From Parasphingorhabdus cellanae (GTDB lineage: Bacteria; Pseudomonadota; Alphaproteobacteria; Sphingomonadales; Sphingomonadaceae), in the NCBI RefSeq assembly GCF_017498565.1, contig NZ_CP071794.1:2408001-2472000 (forward strand): a stretch of 64,000 bases of DNA, given 5' to 3'. Position 1 is the stretch's first letter. Every line of letters starts with the position of its first letter. The position numbers and the translations under genes were made by a program. The notes beneath the pieces are model-generated. The model was not told where the DNA came from and did not search any database. It worked only from the letters and a program-made list of their open reading frames with translations. Positions 56,629 to 64,000 of the stretch are shown in pieces.

Positions 56629-57033
56629 CTATTTCCGACCCAGCCCAATTTTCGTGGCCAAACCGCTACGAACTTTCGAATAGTTCGAAGATACCATTGG
56701 ATAATCGGGTGGAAGGCCCCATTTTGCCCGATATTCTTCCGGTGTCATATTGTAACGTGTCATCAAGTGCCGTTTCAGCATCTTGAATTTCTTGCCGTCT
56801 TCCAAGCAGATAATATGGTCTGGCTTGATCGACTCTTCGATTGGAACTGCTGGCTCTTGTTTTGTTTTTGATGACCCCGGCTCGCCGTTAAGATCCGACA
56901 ACGCGCTATGCACACTGTTTATCAATATTGGCAAATCTGAAACAGCAACATTATTATTGTTAACATGCGCCACAACAATTTGTGATGTCAAAGCGATCAA
57001 TGTTTCGTCCATTCGATTATCAACTTCTGGCAT
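56629..57033 (-). CDS. MucR/Ros-family transcriptional regulator with altered zinc finger
   Basis: The protein of about 134 residues has LTSQIVVAHVNNNNVAVSDL at the N-terminus and the MucR signature KRHLMTRYNMTPEEYRAKWG with DYPMVSSNYSKVRS. The zinc-ligand pattern is altered: it reads CLED instead of CxxC, and the second His (usually in MTHH) is R or Y. ATG 57033 has GGGGA at seven bases. It may bind the AT-rich DNA of its own region; targets unknown. Confidence 0.9.
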   Translation of the reverse strand: MPEVDNRMDETLIALTSQIVVAHVNNNNVAVSDLPILINSVHSALSDLNGEPGSSKTKQEPAVPIEESIKPDHIICLEDGKKFKMLKRHLMTRYNMTPEEYRAKWGLPPDYPMVSSNYSKVRSGLATKIGLGRK

Positions 57034-57253
57034 ATTCATTCCCCGATCCCGATATTTCCCCAAATACCTCAAATTTTTCAACTGATAAGTCATTTACATC
57101 CATTTTGGATATAAATTAGTGATGTCCGCCACAGAACGATAAATCAAGTGTTCTTTGACTATTGTTTTGAATAAACCACGGCCATATTCAGTCATTGGCC
57201 CGATTTGACCGAATTGTCAGCAAGCCAGTGTACCAAAATGGGAGCAATAATAT

Positions 57254-57886
57254 TTAAATATAGGATGCAGTGGTTTTTGCCGAGACTTCATCTGCGGTCA
57301 CGTCAGGCGCTAATTCGATCAGTTTGAACGGGCTGTCATGGTCGGGACGGTGAAAAACGGCGAGGTCGGTGATAATCATATCCACGACGTTGGTGCCGGT
57401 TAATGGTAATGTGCATTGCGGAATGAACTTGGGGCTGCCGTCTTTCGCGCAGTGGTCCATGACCACGATGATTTTCTTGACGCCTGCAACCAGATCCATG
57501 GCACCGCCCATGCCCTTGATCATTTTCCCGGGAATCATCCAGTTGGCGATATCGCCATTTTGGGCCACTTCCATGGCGCCCAATACGGTCAGGTCAATAT
57601 GCCCGCCGCGGATCATCGCAAAACTATCGGCGCTGCCAAAGTAGCTGGACGAGGGTAATGCGCTGATCGTTTGTTTGCCCGCGTTGATCAGATCGGCATC
57701 AATCTCGTCTTCATAAGGAAACGGACCAATGCCCAACATGCCATTCTCGCTTTGCAACGTCACTTCGACACCACCGGGTATGTGATTGGCCACCAGGGTA
57801 GGGATGCCAATGCCAAGATTGACATAATAGCCGTCTTGCAGTTCTTGCGCCGCACGCGCGGCCATTTGATTGCGGTCCCAGCTCAT
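57254..57886 (-). CDS. scoB: 3-oxoacid CoA-transferase subunit B
   Basis: The 210-residue subunit has the catalytic Glu in [17 protein letters not shown] and [21 protein letters not shown]. With subunit A it moves CoA from succinyl-CoA to acetoacetate or other 3-oxoacids. It overlaps scoA by ATGA. Confidence 0.94.
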   Translation of the reverse strand: MSWDRNQMAARAAQELQDGYYVNLGIGIPTLVANHIPGGVEVTLQSENGMLGIGPFPYEDEIDADLINAGKQTISALPSSSYFGSADSFAMIRGGHIDLTVLGAMEVAQNGDIANWMIPGKMIKGMGGAMDLVAGVKKIIVVMDHCAKDGSPKFIPQCTLPLTGTNVVDMIITDLAVFHRPDHDSPFKLIELAPDVTADEVSAKTTASYI

Positions 57887-58593
57887 GATGCGGTCTCCCG
57901 TTCGCGGGTCATGCGAAATTCTATCTTCTTGTCATAGGGTGAGCCGTCAATCAGGCGTTTGACATAGATGCTTGGTAAGTGGATCGCATCGGGGTCCAGC
58001 TCGCCAACTTCGACAATTTCCTCGACTTCTGCGACGCATATCTTCCCTGCTGTTGCCATTGGTGCATTGAAATTGCGGGCGGTTTTGCGGAAAATCAAAT
58101 TGCCCGCCTTGTCTGCCTTCCAGCCTTTTATCAGGCAAAGGTCGGCAAAAATCCCGCGTTCAAGAATATAATCTTCGCCGTCGAAGCTTTTGACTTCCTT
58201 GCCGTCTGCCACCTGCGTGCCGACACCCGTCTTGGTATAGAAGCCGGGTATCCCGGCGCCGCCAGCGCGGCAGCGCTCGGCCAAGGTTCCTTGCGGGCAG
58301 AATTCCACTTCCAGCTCTCCGGACAAATATTGTCTTTCAAACTCCTTATTCTCGCCGACATAGGATGAGATCATCTTTTTAACTTGCTTGGACCGCAGCA
58401 ATTTGCCCAAGCCTTCATTATCAATCCCGGCATTGTTGGAGGCAATGGTGAGATCCTTCACCCCGTCTGCCTGAATCGCATCAATCAGCCGCTCCGGTAT
58501 CCCGCATAATCCAAAACCACCGACGCATAAATGCATGCCATCAAATAACAACCCGTCCAAAGCGGTTGCCGCGTCAGAATAAATCTTCTTCAT
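57883..58593 (-). CDS. scoA: 3-oxoacid CoA-transferase subunit A
   Basis: The 236-residue subunit has [20 protein letters not shown] and [20 protein letters not shown], followed by [20 protein letters not shown], typical of the SCOT-type alpha chain. It starts the two-gene operon. Confidence 0.94.
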   Translation of the reverse strand: MKKIYSDAATALDGLLFDGMHLCVGGFGLCGIPERLIDAIQADGVKDLTIASNNAGIDNEGLGKLLRSKQVKKMISSYVGENKEFERQYLSGELEVEFCPQGTLAERCRAGGAGIPGFYTKTGVGTQVADGKEVKSFDGEDYILERGIFADLCLIKGWKADKAGNLIFRKTARNFNAPMATAGKICVAEVEEIVEVGELDPDAIHLPSIYVKRLIDGSPYDKKIEFRMTRERETAS

Positions 58594-58682
58594 ATCGAGC
58601 CTTTTCGCTAGTATAATTGGCTCCTAGCGCAAGTTTTGGCTTATCGTCCAGATTAGAATATATTTGCATCTGCAGATCGGTT

Positions 58683-59789
58683 ATGGGCCGGTTTGTGACC
58701 CGGATAATAGCCTGCCTGTCCCTGTTTTTCTTTCTGGTGCCAGTGACCTATGTTCACGGGCCGCCGCCGCCAAAAAATGATAGCCAGGTTATTCAGCTGC
58801 AATCGATCAGCTTTAATGCTGAGGAGCCTGATCGCTTGAAAACCGGGCGACTTGAATTTCTGGCTGGCTGGAAAATGACCAGTGACAATGATGATTTTGG
58901 TGGAATCTCCGCGATGTTGGCTTTGCCCGATGACCGGTTTTTGATGTTGAGTGATGCCGGCGTCCTGATCGGTTTTACATTGGATCAACAAAACGATCTT
59001 GCTAAACAGGCATCCATTGCGCCGTTGCCGGACGGGCCACCGGTGGCAAATGAATTTGCCAAACAGAACTGGGATGCAGAGTCATTGGTCCTTGACCCAG
59101 GAACGGGCCAATATTGGGTCGGATATGAACGCTATCACAGCGTCTGGCGCTATAGCCCGTCTTTTGCGCACAAAGAGGCTGAACATAAGGTCAAGGCGAT
59201 GCAACAATGGCCGCTTAATAGCGGCGCTGAAGCGATGCTGCGCCTACCCGGGCACGACGGTGAAGCGGACCATTTTCTGGTTTTCTCCGAATCCGCTGAA
59301 TTTAGCAAAGGCGGTTATCAAGCGCTGATATTTGATGGTGATCCAGCCGAAGAGAAAAACAAGCCGAAGCTTTTCGGTTACCGGCCGCCCAGAGGCTATA
59401 AGATAACCGATGCGACCTTGCTGCCTGATGGCCGGGCGCTGTTATTGCATCGCCGATTCACCCCGTTGGATGGCGTCTCTGCGATTCTTTCCATTGGCGA
59501 TTTATCGGAGATTGCCGAGGGCAAGATCTGGAGCTCTCAGCGGATCGCGACGCTCAAGCCGCCGATGAAGGTGGACAATATGGAAGCCCTGGCGGTCACT
59601 CTGGAAGATGGCGATGCCATCATATGGATGGCTTCGGATGATAATTTCAATCCGGTTCAAGAATCCATATTGATGAAGTTCCGGTTGTTACCAGGCAAGT
59701 TTAAGCGGAAGAAGGATAAGGCTCCAGCAAACAAGGCTCCAAATGACAAAGCCGAGGCGAGCCCCGGCTTTTCGTCAATTCCAAAATAA
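58683..59789 (+). CDS. Secreted esterase/phytase-like beta-propeller protein
   Basis: The protein of about 368 residues has a signal peptide (ACLSLFFFLVPVTYVHG) and a phytase-like (PF13449) domain with FGGISAMLALPDDRFLMLSD, then the WDAESLVLDPGTGQYWVGYE stretch and MEALAVTLEDGDAIIWMASD. The lysine-rich tail is unusual. The start ATG 58683 has no clear ribosome site; an in-frame start at 58617 would put 22 residues ahead of the signal peptide. Substrate unknown. Confidence 0.8.
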   Translation: MGRFVTRIIACLSLFFFLVPVTYVHGPPPPKNDSQVIQLQSISFNAEEPDRLKTGRLEFLAGWKMTSDNDDFGGISAMLALPDDRFLMLSDAGVLIGFTLDQQNDLAKQASIAPLPDGPPVANEFAKQNWDAESLVLDPGTGQYWVGYERYHSVWRYSPSFAHKEAEHKVKAMQQWPLNSGAEAMLRLPGHDGEADHFLVFSESAEFSKGGYQALIFDGDPAEEKNKPKLFGYRPPRGYKITDATLLPDGRALLLHRRFTPLDGVSAILSIGDLSEIAEGKIWSSQRIATLKPPMKVDNMEALAVTLEDGDAIIWMASDDNFNPVQESILMKFRLLPGKFKRKKDKAPANKAPNDKAEASPGFSSIPK

Positions 59790-59805
59790 ACTGCAAATAC
59801 AGTTA

Positions 59806-60096
59806 TTAAGCGGCAGTAGCCTGCTTTTTGGCAATTTCTTTTTTGAGACGGCGCACGCGTAGGCTCAATTTGTCATCGGATGTTTTCAACAGCCAGTTAT
59901 CCAGCCCGCCAACATGCTCAACCGAACGCAGGCCGTGGGTCGAAACGCGCAGCTTCACGCCCTTACCGAGAGCGTCGGACAACAAGGTCACATTTTGCAA
60001 GTTCGGCAAAAAAGTTTTTTTGGTACGGTTTTTGGCGTGCGATACATTATTGCCTACCAGCCGAGTCTTACCTGTCAGTTCGCAAATCCGCGACAT
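59806..60096 (-). CDS. rpmB: 50S ribosomal protein L28
   Basis: The 96-residue protein has [54 protein letters not shown] and a basic C-terminus. I start at ATG 60096 because L28 begins with M-S/A-R. It is alone, as in other alphaproteobacteria. Confidence 0.97.
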   Translation of the reverse strand: MSRICELTGKTRLVGNNVSHAKNRTKKTFLPNLQNVTLLSDALGKGVKLRVSTHGLRSVEHVGGLDNWLLKTSDDKLSLRVRRLKKEIAKKQATAA

Positions 60097-60261
60097 GTTT
60101 TGTGTCCAATTTCTTGTTATTGAGTGATTCCCGTGGGAAAGACAGCGCACCTAACCGCAAATCGCCGGTTCGTCAAGCGCAGGCCGGCGGGATTTTTGAC
60201 CTTTATGGCAACCAACTGGCCCGTCCCTCGTTACTAGAGCATGATAACGAAGGGATAAACC

Positions 60262-60435
60262 ATGATCATTTTGAAAATTTTGCTCGCCATCATTTTGCCG
60301 CCGCTCGGCGTTTTCGTTCAAGAAGGACTGAACAGTAATTTCTGGATCAGTGTCCTGCTGACATTGCTAGGCTATGTTCCCGGTATCGTCTTTGCGCTCT
60401 ATATCTTGCTGGCCAAGCGAGGCTCTCTCGCATAA
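60262..60435 (+). CDS. Pmp3/YqaE-family small membrane protein
   Basis: The 57-residue protein starts MIILKILLAIILPPLGVFVQ and ends with a helix and AKRGSLA. This is the two-helix proteolipid family Pmp3/YqaE, linked to membrane potential and salt stress. AAGGGATAA precedes the ATG. It was below the size of most automatic gene calls. Confidence 0.9.
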   Translation: MIILKILLAIILPPLGVFVQEGLNSNFWISVLLTLLGYVPGIVFALYILLAKRGSLA

Positions 60436-60504
60436 CGGCATAGTTTGCTGTATATGGCGGAATAATTGGCCTTGGCCGCCAAACCGGACTAAGCATCGCC
60501 AAAC

Positions 60505-60963
60505 ATGGTGATGGATCAGGCCCGGACATATATGCGCGAAGCGCTCCAATTGGCTCAAAAAGCTGCCGATGATGGCGAAGTGCCGGTTGGCGCGGTCGTC
60601 GTGCGTGGTGGAGAGATTATTGCCGAAGGCCGAAATCAACCGCGCGCCACCGGTGATCCGACGGCGCATGCAGAAATCGTCGCCTTGCGAGCGGCCGCTG
60701 CAAAACTGGGCCAAGAAAAACTGACCGATTGCGACCTGTGGGTCACGTTGGAGCCTTGCACTATGTGTGCAGGCGCCATTTCTCATGCGCGAATCAAGCG
60801 GCTCTATTATGGGGCGACAGACCCAAAAGGTGGCGCGGTGGACAGCGGCGTGAATTTCTTCGCCGCCGCCACCTGCCATCATGCACCAGAAGTTTACGCT
60901 GGATTCGGCGAAACCGAATCCGCTGCATTACTCCGTGATTTTTTCAAAAACCGCCGTCTTTGA
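60505..60963 (+). CDS. tadA: tRNA-specific adenosine deaminase TadA
   Basis: The 152-residue protein has the deaminase motifs DPTAHAEIVALRAAAAKLG (His and Glu) and TLEPCTMCAGAISHARI (two Cys for zinc). It makes inosine at position 34 of tRNA-Arg(ACG). C-terminal residues match the TadA pattern, for instance LLRDFFKNRR. Confidence 0.96.
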   Translation: MVMDQARTYMREALQLAQKAADDGEVPVGAVVVRGGEIIAEGRNQPRATGDPTAHAEIVALRAAAAKLGQEKLTDCDLWVTLEPCTMCAGAISHARIKRLYYGATDPKGGAVDSGVNFFAAATCHHAPEVYAGFGETESAALLRDFFKNRRL

Positions 60964-60989
60964 AGGTCCGCCTTAATTATTATCCTGAA

Positions 60990-61790
60990 CTAGTGCACAA
61001 AGCGCGCGACAACGTCACGGTAGCTGCGGCTCACTTTAACTTGCGCACCTGATCCCAGAATCAGGAAGCACTCGCCGTTTGTATGCGGTTTCACTTCCCG
61101 CACTTGGCCCAGATTGACGATGGTCGACCGGTGCACCCGCTGAAAATTGCGCGGATCGAGGCGTTTTTCGAGATCTTTCATAGTTTCGCGCAGGATCAGC
61201 GAGTTATCGGCGGTATAAATACACATATAGTCGCCTGCCGCATCGATGCGCTCGATCGTATCAACATCAACGCGGAAAATCTGTCCACGATCTTTCACGT
61301 TGATCAGCTTCTCATAGCGGCTGGCTGCGGCGGGCTCTTCGGCATTTTCCAAATCCGCCATTGCCGCTGGCGCGACTTCGCTGAGCACATTTTTGAGTTT
61401 TTCAATCTCTTCCGCGCCGCGCTTTTCGGTCAGGCGGTTTCGTACACGTTCCAAGGCATCGGCCAGCCGGTCGGGCTCAACCGGTTTGACCAGATAATCG
61501 ACGGCTTCTGCTTCAAACGCACGGACGGCATGGTCAGCAAAGGCGGTTACGAAAATGAACAAGGGTGGTTCTATTTCCATAATGCCCTGAACAACTGAAA
61601 AGCCGTCAAAGCCCGGCATCTGAATGTCGAGAAACACCAGGTCTGGCTTTAACGTCTTGATTTTGCGGATCGCCTCACGGCCGTTGCTGCAAGTATCGAT
61701 GATTTCGATATCTTCATATTTTTCCAGACGGATTTGCAGGCCCTGAATGGCCAGTTTTTCGTCGTCGACTAATATCGTCTTTATCGTCAT
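60990..61790 (-). CDS. LytTR-type response regulator
   Basis: The 266-residue regulator has a receiver domain with phospho-acceptor Asp in PDLVFLDIQMPGFDGFS and Lys in YLVKPVEPDRL. The C-terminal LytTR DNA-binding domain has the FQRVHRSTIVNL stretch. It overlaps its kinase by ATGA. Targets are not visible in the window. Confidence 0.94.
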   Translation of the reverse strand: MTIKTILVDDEKLAIQGLQIRLEKYEDIEIIDTCSNGREAIRKIKTLKPDLVFLDIQMPGFDGFSVVQGIMEIEPPLFIFVTAFADHAVRAFEAEAVDYLVKPVEPDRLADALERVRNRLTEKRGAEEIEKLKNVLSEVAPAAMADLENAEEPAAASRYEKLINVKDRGQIFRVDVDTIERIDAAGDYMCIYTADNSLILRETMKDLEKRLDPRNFQRVHRSTIVNLGQVREVKPHTNGECFLILGSGAQVKVSRSYRDVVARFVH

Positions 61791-63037
61791 GGATTTATGT
61801 CCTTTTGGTGCGATGAAGCCATTGCGGGGGCGGTGACGAGACCCCCATGGCTTTTATCGGATGCATGCTCCCCAAATATGGCTTCGTTCCTGATCTGGTC
61901 GAGTGTTGTGCTATGCTGCGCAGCCTCTTTCTCAATCAGTTCTCTGGTTTCAAATGGCAATGAAATGATCACAGAAAAACCGCCTCCTGCTGATGACTTA
62001 ATCTCGAACTGATGCGCTTCTCCATAAGCTTGGTTTAATCGCTCCTGAATATTTCCCAATCCAACGCCAGTAGAGTCAGTTGTTTTTGGTATCGGGCCAC
62101 TTTTCCCCGGACCAGTATCCGACACGGTAATCTTGACCATATCCTGGTCAACGCCTTTGTTAAGCCATGCAGCGACGGCAATTTCGGCCCCTTCTTCAAG
62201 GGGCGTGACCGCATATTTAATCGCATTTTCAACCAAGGGTTGCAGCAACAATGACGGTAACAGCGCATCACGGACAGCCGGATCGATATCAAAACTGGGT
62301 CGCAGCCGTTCCTCAAAACGCATTTTTTCGATATCGAGATAGAGGTGCAGCGTCTCCACCTCCTGCGCCAATGTCACGCGGCTATGCACTTCGTTGACCA
62401 ATGTATGGCGCAGAAATGAGGACAAGCGGGATAACATCGCATTGGCAGGCTCGGTCTGTTTCAGCAGCACCAATGTCGAAATGCTGTTGAGCGTGTTGAA
62501 TAGGAAATGGGGGTTTAGCTGATAACGCAGCATCGCCAGCTGTGCCCGTGTCGCCTGCGTTTCCAGGCGCAAAAGCTGGTCATTCTGTTCCTCAACCCTC
62601 AGGAAAAAATTGATCGCATAATATAAAGCCGACCATGCGCCGAGCAACATGATACCCAGAAACAGGGCCCCGAGATAGAGCGTGCCGAATGCGGTTTCGG
62701 TGTTCGGATTCTGAATCTGGAAAACCCAGGCATCGATAAAGGCATAAAGGGAAGCCGCGACAGCAAGAGCGACTGCCGTGACGCCCCAGGTCACAATCGG
62801 CTTTCGATTGATCAGGTTGCGATAAATAACCGACAGCAGCAGCGATATCGAATAGCCGGTAATCGTCCCGATAATCGCCGGGATCAGAAAGCTGAGCGGC
62901 AGGCCGTTGGAAATTCCCGACAATCCGCGCAGCGCCAATACCGCGGCCCAGCCAGCCGATTGCAGGTTCCAGAATGCGCGGTTTTTATTGCCAAAAAAGG
63001 GCTGGGGACGAATTTCGATGACGGCCATATTGCCCAT
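61787..63037 (-). CDS. LytS/YehU-like sensor histidine kinase
   Basis: The 416-residue membrane kinase has about four helices in the first 140 residues and the His_kinase motif RYQLNPHFLFNTLNSIS (phospho-His in NPHF). The ATP-binding part has VENAIKYAVTPLEEGAEI, GPGKSG and GVGLGNIQERL. A non-conserved tail of about 50 residues follows the ATPase domain. The alternative start MAVIEI is at 63028. Partner of 60990-61790. Confidence 0.93.
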   Translation of the reverse strand: MGNMAVIEIRPQPFFGNKNRAFWNLQSAGWAAVLALRGLSGISNGLPLSFLIPAIIGTITGYSISLLLSVIYRNLINRKPIVTWGVTAVALAVAASLYAFIDAWVFQIQNPNTETAFGTLYLGALFLGIMLLGAWSALYYAINFFLRVEEQNDQLLRLETQATRAQLAMLRYQLNPHFLFNTLNSISTLVLLKQTEPANAMLSRLSSFLRHTLVNEVHSRVTLAQEVETLHLYLDIEKMRFEERLRPSFDIDPAVRDALLPSLLLQPLVENAIKYAVTPLEEGAEIAVAAWLNKGVDQDMVKITVSDTGPGKSGPIPKTTDSTGVGLGNIQERLNQAYGEAHQFEIKSSAGGGFSVIISLPFETRELIEKEAAQHSTTLDQIRNEAIFGEHASDKSHGGLVTAPAMASSHQKDINP

Positions 63038-63137
63038 CTATAGCGCGCCATTGCCGTTTGGGAAAGAATCGCATAATATTATGTCTGAAAAAGCAAAGAG
63101 AACACGCAAAGATAAGCGTGAACCTGAGGAGAATGAC

Positions 63138-63719
63138 ATGGGCGGCCCCAATGAAGTGACAGCAAAATTTGCGTCGATGGAAGAAGGTACGGAGGAAGAC
63201 TGGAAGATTATCGGGGGTCACTACATGCCGTTTGCCAGCAAGGTTGCGGACCGGGTGCTCGATCATCTGCGGCTGTTGGACGGCGATTATGGCGGCTTTC
63301 CGGTCGATCGGCTGGAGCACAGCCTGCAAACCGCAACCCGCGCGCATCGTGACGGCCGGCCGGATGACTATGTCGTCATGGCCTTGCTCCATGATATTGG
63401 CGATACGCTCGGCACGTTTAATCATCCCGACGTCGCGGCAGCGATTCTAAAACCCTTTGTCAGCGAAAAACTATTTTGGATCACCGAAAAACACGGCATT
63501 TTCCAAGGTTATTATTTCTTCCACCATCTCGGCCAGGACCGCGACATGCGCGAGCAGTTTCGCGGCCATGAACATTTTGAAGATTGCGCGGAATTTTGCG
63601 AAAAATATGACCAGAAGGCTTTTGACGCCAACTATGACAGCGCCCCGCTGGAGTTTTTCGAACCGATTGTGAAGCGCGTCATGGAAAGGCCGATTAACAG
63701 CATTTATGTGAACGAATAG
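63138..63719 (+). CDS. HD-domain protein, PhnZ-like fold
   Basis: The protein of about 193 residues has H and D residues as in HD phosphohydrolases and oxygenases: LEHSLQTATRA, LLHDIGDTLGTFNHP, and EKHGIFQGYYFFHH. This type is close to MIOX/PhnZ mixed-valence diiron oxygenases. The start at ATG 63138 has GAGGAG six bases upstream; an in-frame ATG at 63081 has no such site. Divergent from the sensor kinase. Confidence 0.85.
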   Translation: MGGPNEVTAKFASMEEGTEEDWKIIGGHYMPFASKVADRVLDHLRLLDGDYGGFPVDRLEHSLQTATRAHRDGRPDDYVVMALLHDIGDTLGTFNHPDVAAAILKPFVSEKLFWITEKHGIFQGYYFFHHLGQDRDMREQFRGHEHFEDCAEFCEKYDQKAFDANYDSAPLEFFEPIVKRVMERPINSIYVNE

Positions 63720-63786
63720 GTGTTTTGACCCGAAATTCTCGCTGATCAGATTGTTTGAGATGTGATCAAATAGTGACTTTATTGCT

Positions 63787-64000
63787 GTGGTTGCTTTATC
63801 CCGAACACGGCCATCGGGTTTTAGTCCTCTTGGACGACAAAAACTGGACAGATTTTTGGCCAGCAGATATGCGCCGTGGATGCATTATCAGCTTTTGGAG
63901 AAGGGACCACAACCGCGGCATCGGCACTCGACGGGCTATGCAGCATTCATATTGTCCGGCACATATGAGGAGCTTGGTGATACCGGCCGATGGCAGGCCG
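63787..64000 (+). CDS. Partial gene, probable cupin-containing protein, runs off the window
   Basis: From GTG 63787 or ATG 63880 the frame is open to the window end. MHYQLLEKGPQPRHRHSTGY, then AAFILSGTYEELGDTGRWQA, resembles the N-terminal cupin of AraC-type regulators. The product cannot be judged further. Confidence 0.45.
   Translation, partial: MVALSRTRPSGFSPLGRQKLDRFLASRYAPWMHYQLLEKGPQPRHRHSTGYAAFILSGTYEELGDTGRWQA

Larger units (their letters stand above)
56199..56632. other. AT-rich control region between the MucR-type gene and the TonB receptor
   Basis: No gene is supported. It contains two palindromic sites at 56266-56286 and 56294-56329, listed separately, and an AT-rich stretch near 56330-56400. 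Confidence 0.6.

Overview
The window looks like chromosomal DNA of an alphaproteobacterium in the order Sphingomonadales. The protein sequences read like Sphingopyxis/Sphingorhabdus/Parasphingorhabdus-type proteins, the GC content is moderate, and spacers are full of palindromic REP-like repeats. TonB-dependent receptor, MucR, ROS-type and CIRCE-groESL features fit. No tRNA, rRNA, CRISPR array, phage or classical transposase gene was seen.

Layout. 0.2-3.6 kb: MerC-like protein, heme A synthase, CutA, ribosomal proteins L13-S9. 3.7-6.6 kb: nitroreductase, PhyH-like dioxygenase, a small secreted protein and a helix-turn-helix orphan. 6.6-7.4 kb: a dense block of dispersed repeats. 7.4-12.9 kb: a polar-headgroup/glycan cluster with an alpha/beta hydrolase, two nucleotidyltransferases, a flippase, a HIT protein and a CDP-alcohol phosphatidyltransferase. 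13.2-17.9 kb: sdhB, a hotdog thioesterase, zapE, a phosphotransferase and a partner of unknown function. 17.9-19.0 kb: a second repeat block. 19.0-27.8 kb: the TCA operon mdh-(orphan)-sucD-sucA-sucB-lpdA, interrupted by two GIY-YIG nuclease genes bounded by palindromes. 27.8-31.8 kb: small membrane proteins and SppA. 31.9-35.8 kb: a bufferin-type (MNIO/DUF692) modified-peptide cluster with its own ECF sigma factor and anti-sigma factor. 36.0-38.1 kb: CIRCE-controlled groES-groEL. 38.2-47.6 kb: metabolic enzymes and transporters (DUF885 peptidase, L-serine dehydratase, MATE, MDR reductase, MFS). 47.6-53.0 kb: DJ-1/PfpI protein, a MacAB-like efflux system and a flavin monooxygenase. 53.2-58.6 kb: TonB-dependent receptor, MucR-family regulator and 3-oxoacid CoA-transferase. 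58.7-64.0 kb: phytase-like protein, L28, a Pmp3-type small membrane protein, TadA, a LytTR two-component pair, an HD-domain protein and the start of a probable cupin-containing gene.

The most interesting systems are two. (1) The bufferin cluster bufA-bufB-bufC-doxX-sigF-nrsF: a secreted four-Cys precursor peptide is presumably modified by the DUF692 enzyme with its DUF2063 partner. It is preceded by a GTAACC-N16-CGAAA promoter that matches the known Caulobacter SigF type, and the whole array ends at a strong terminator. (2) Two GIY-YIG endonuclease genes sit inside the 2-oxoglutarate dehydrogenase region, each framed by REP-like hairpins, one by a perfect 29-bp inverted repeat. They look like small nuclease-plus-palindrome cassettes. 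A family of 20-bp CAAAGTTCACA-N4-TCACA motifs (eight copies), associated with 77-bp and about 80-bp palindromic elements, is a third pattern that I cannot match to a described repeat family.
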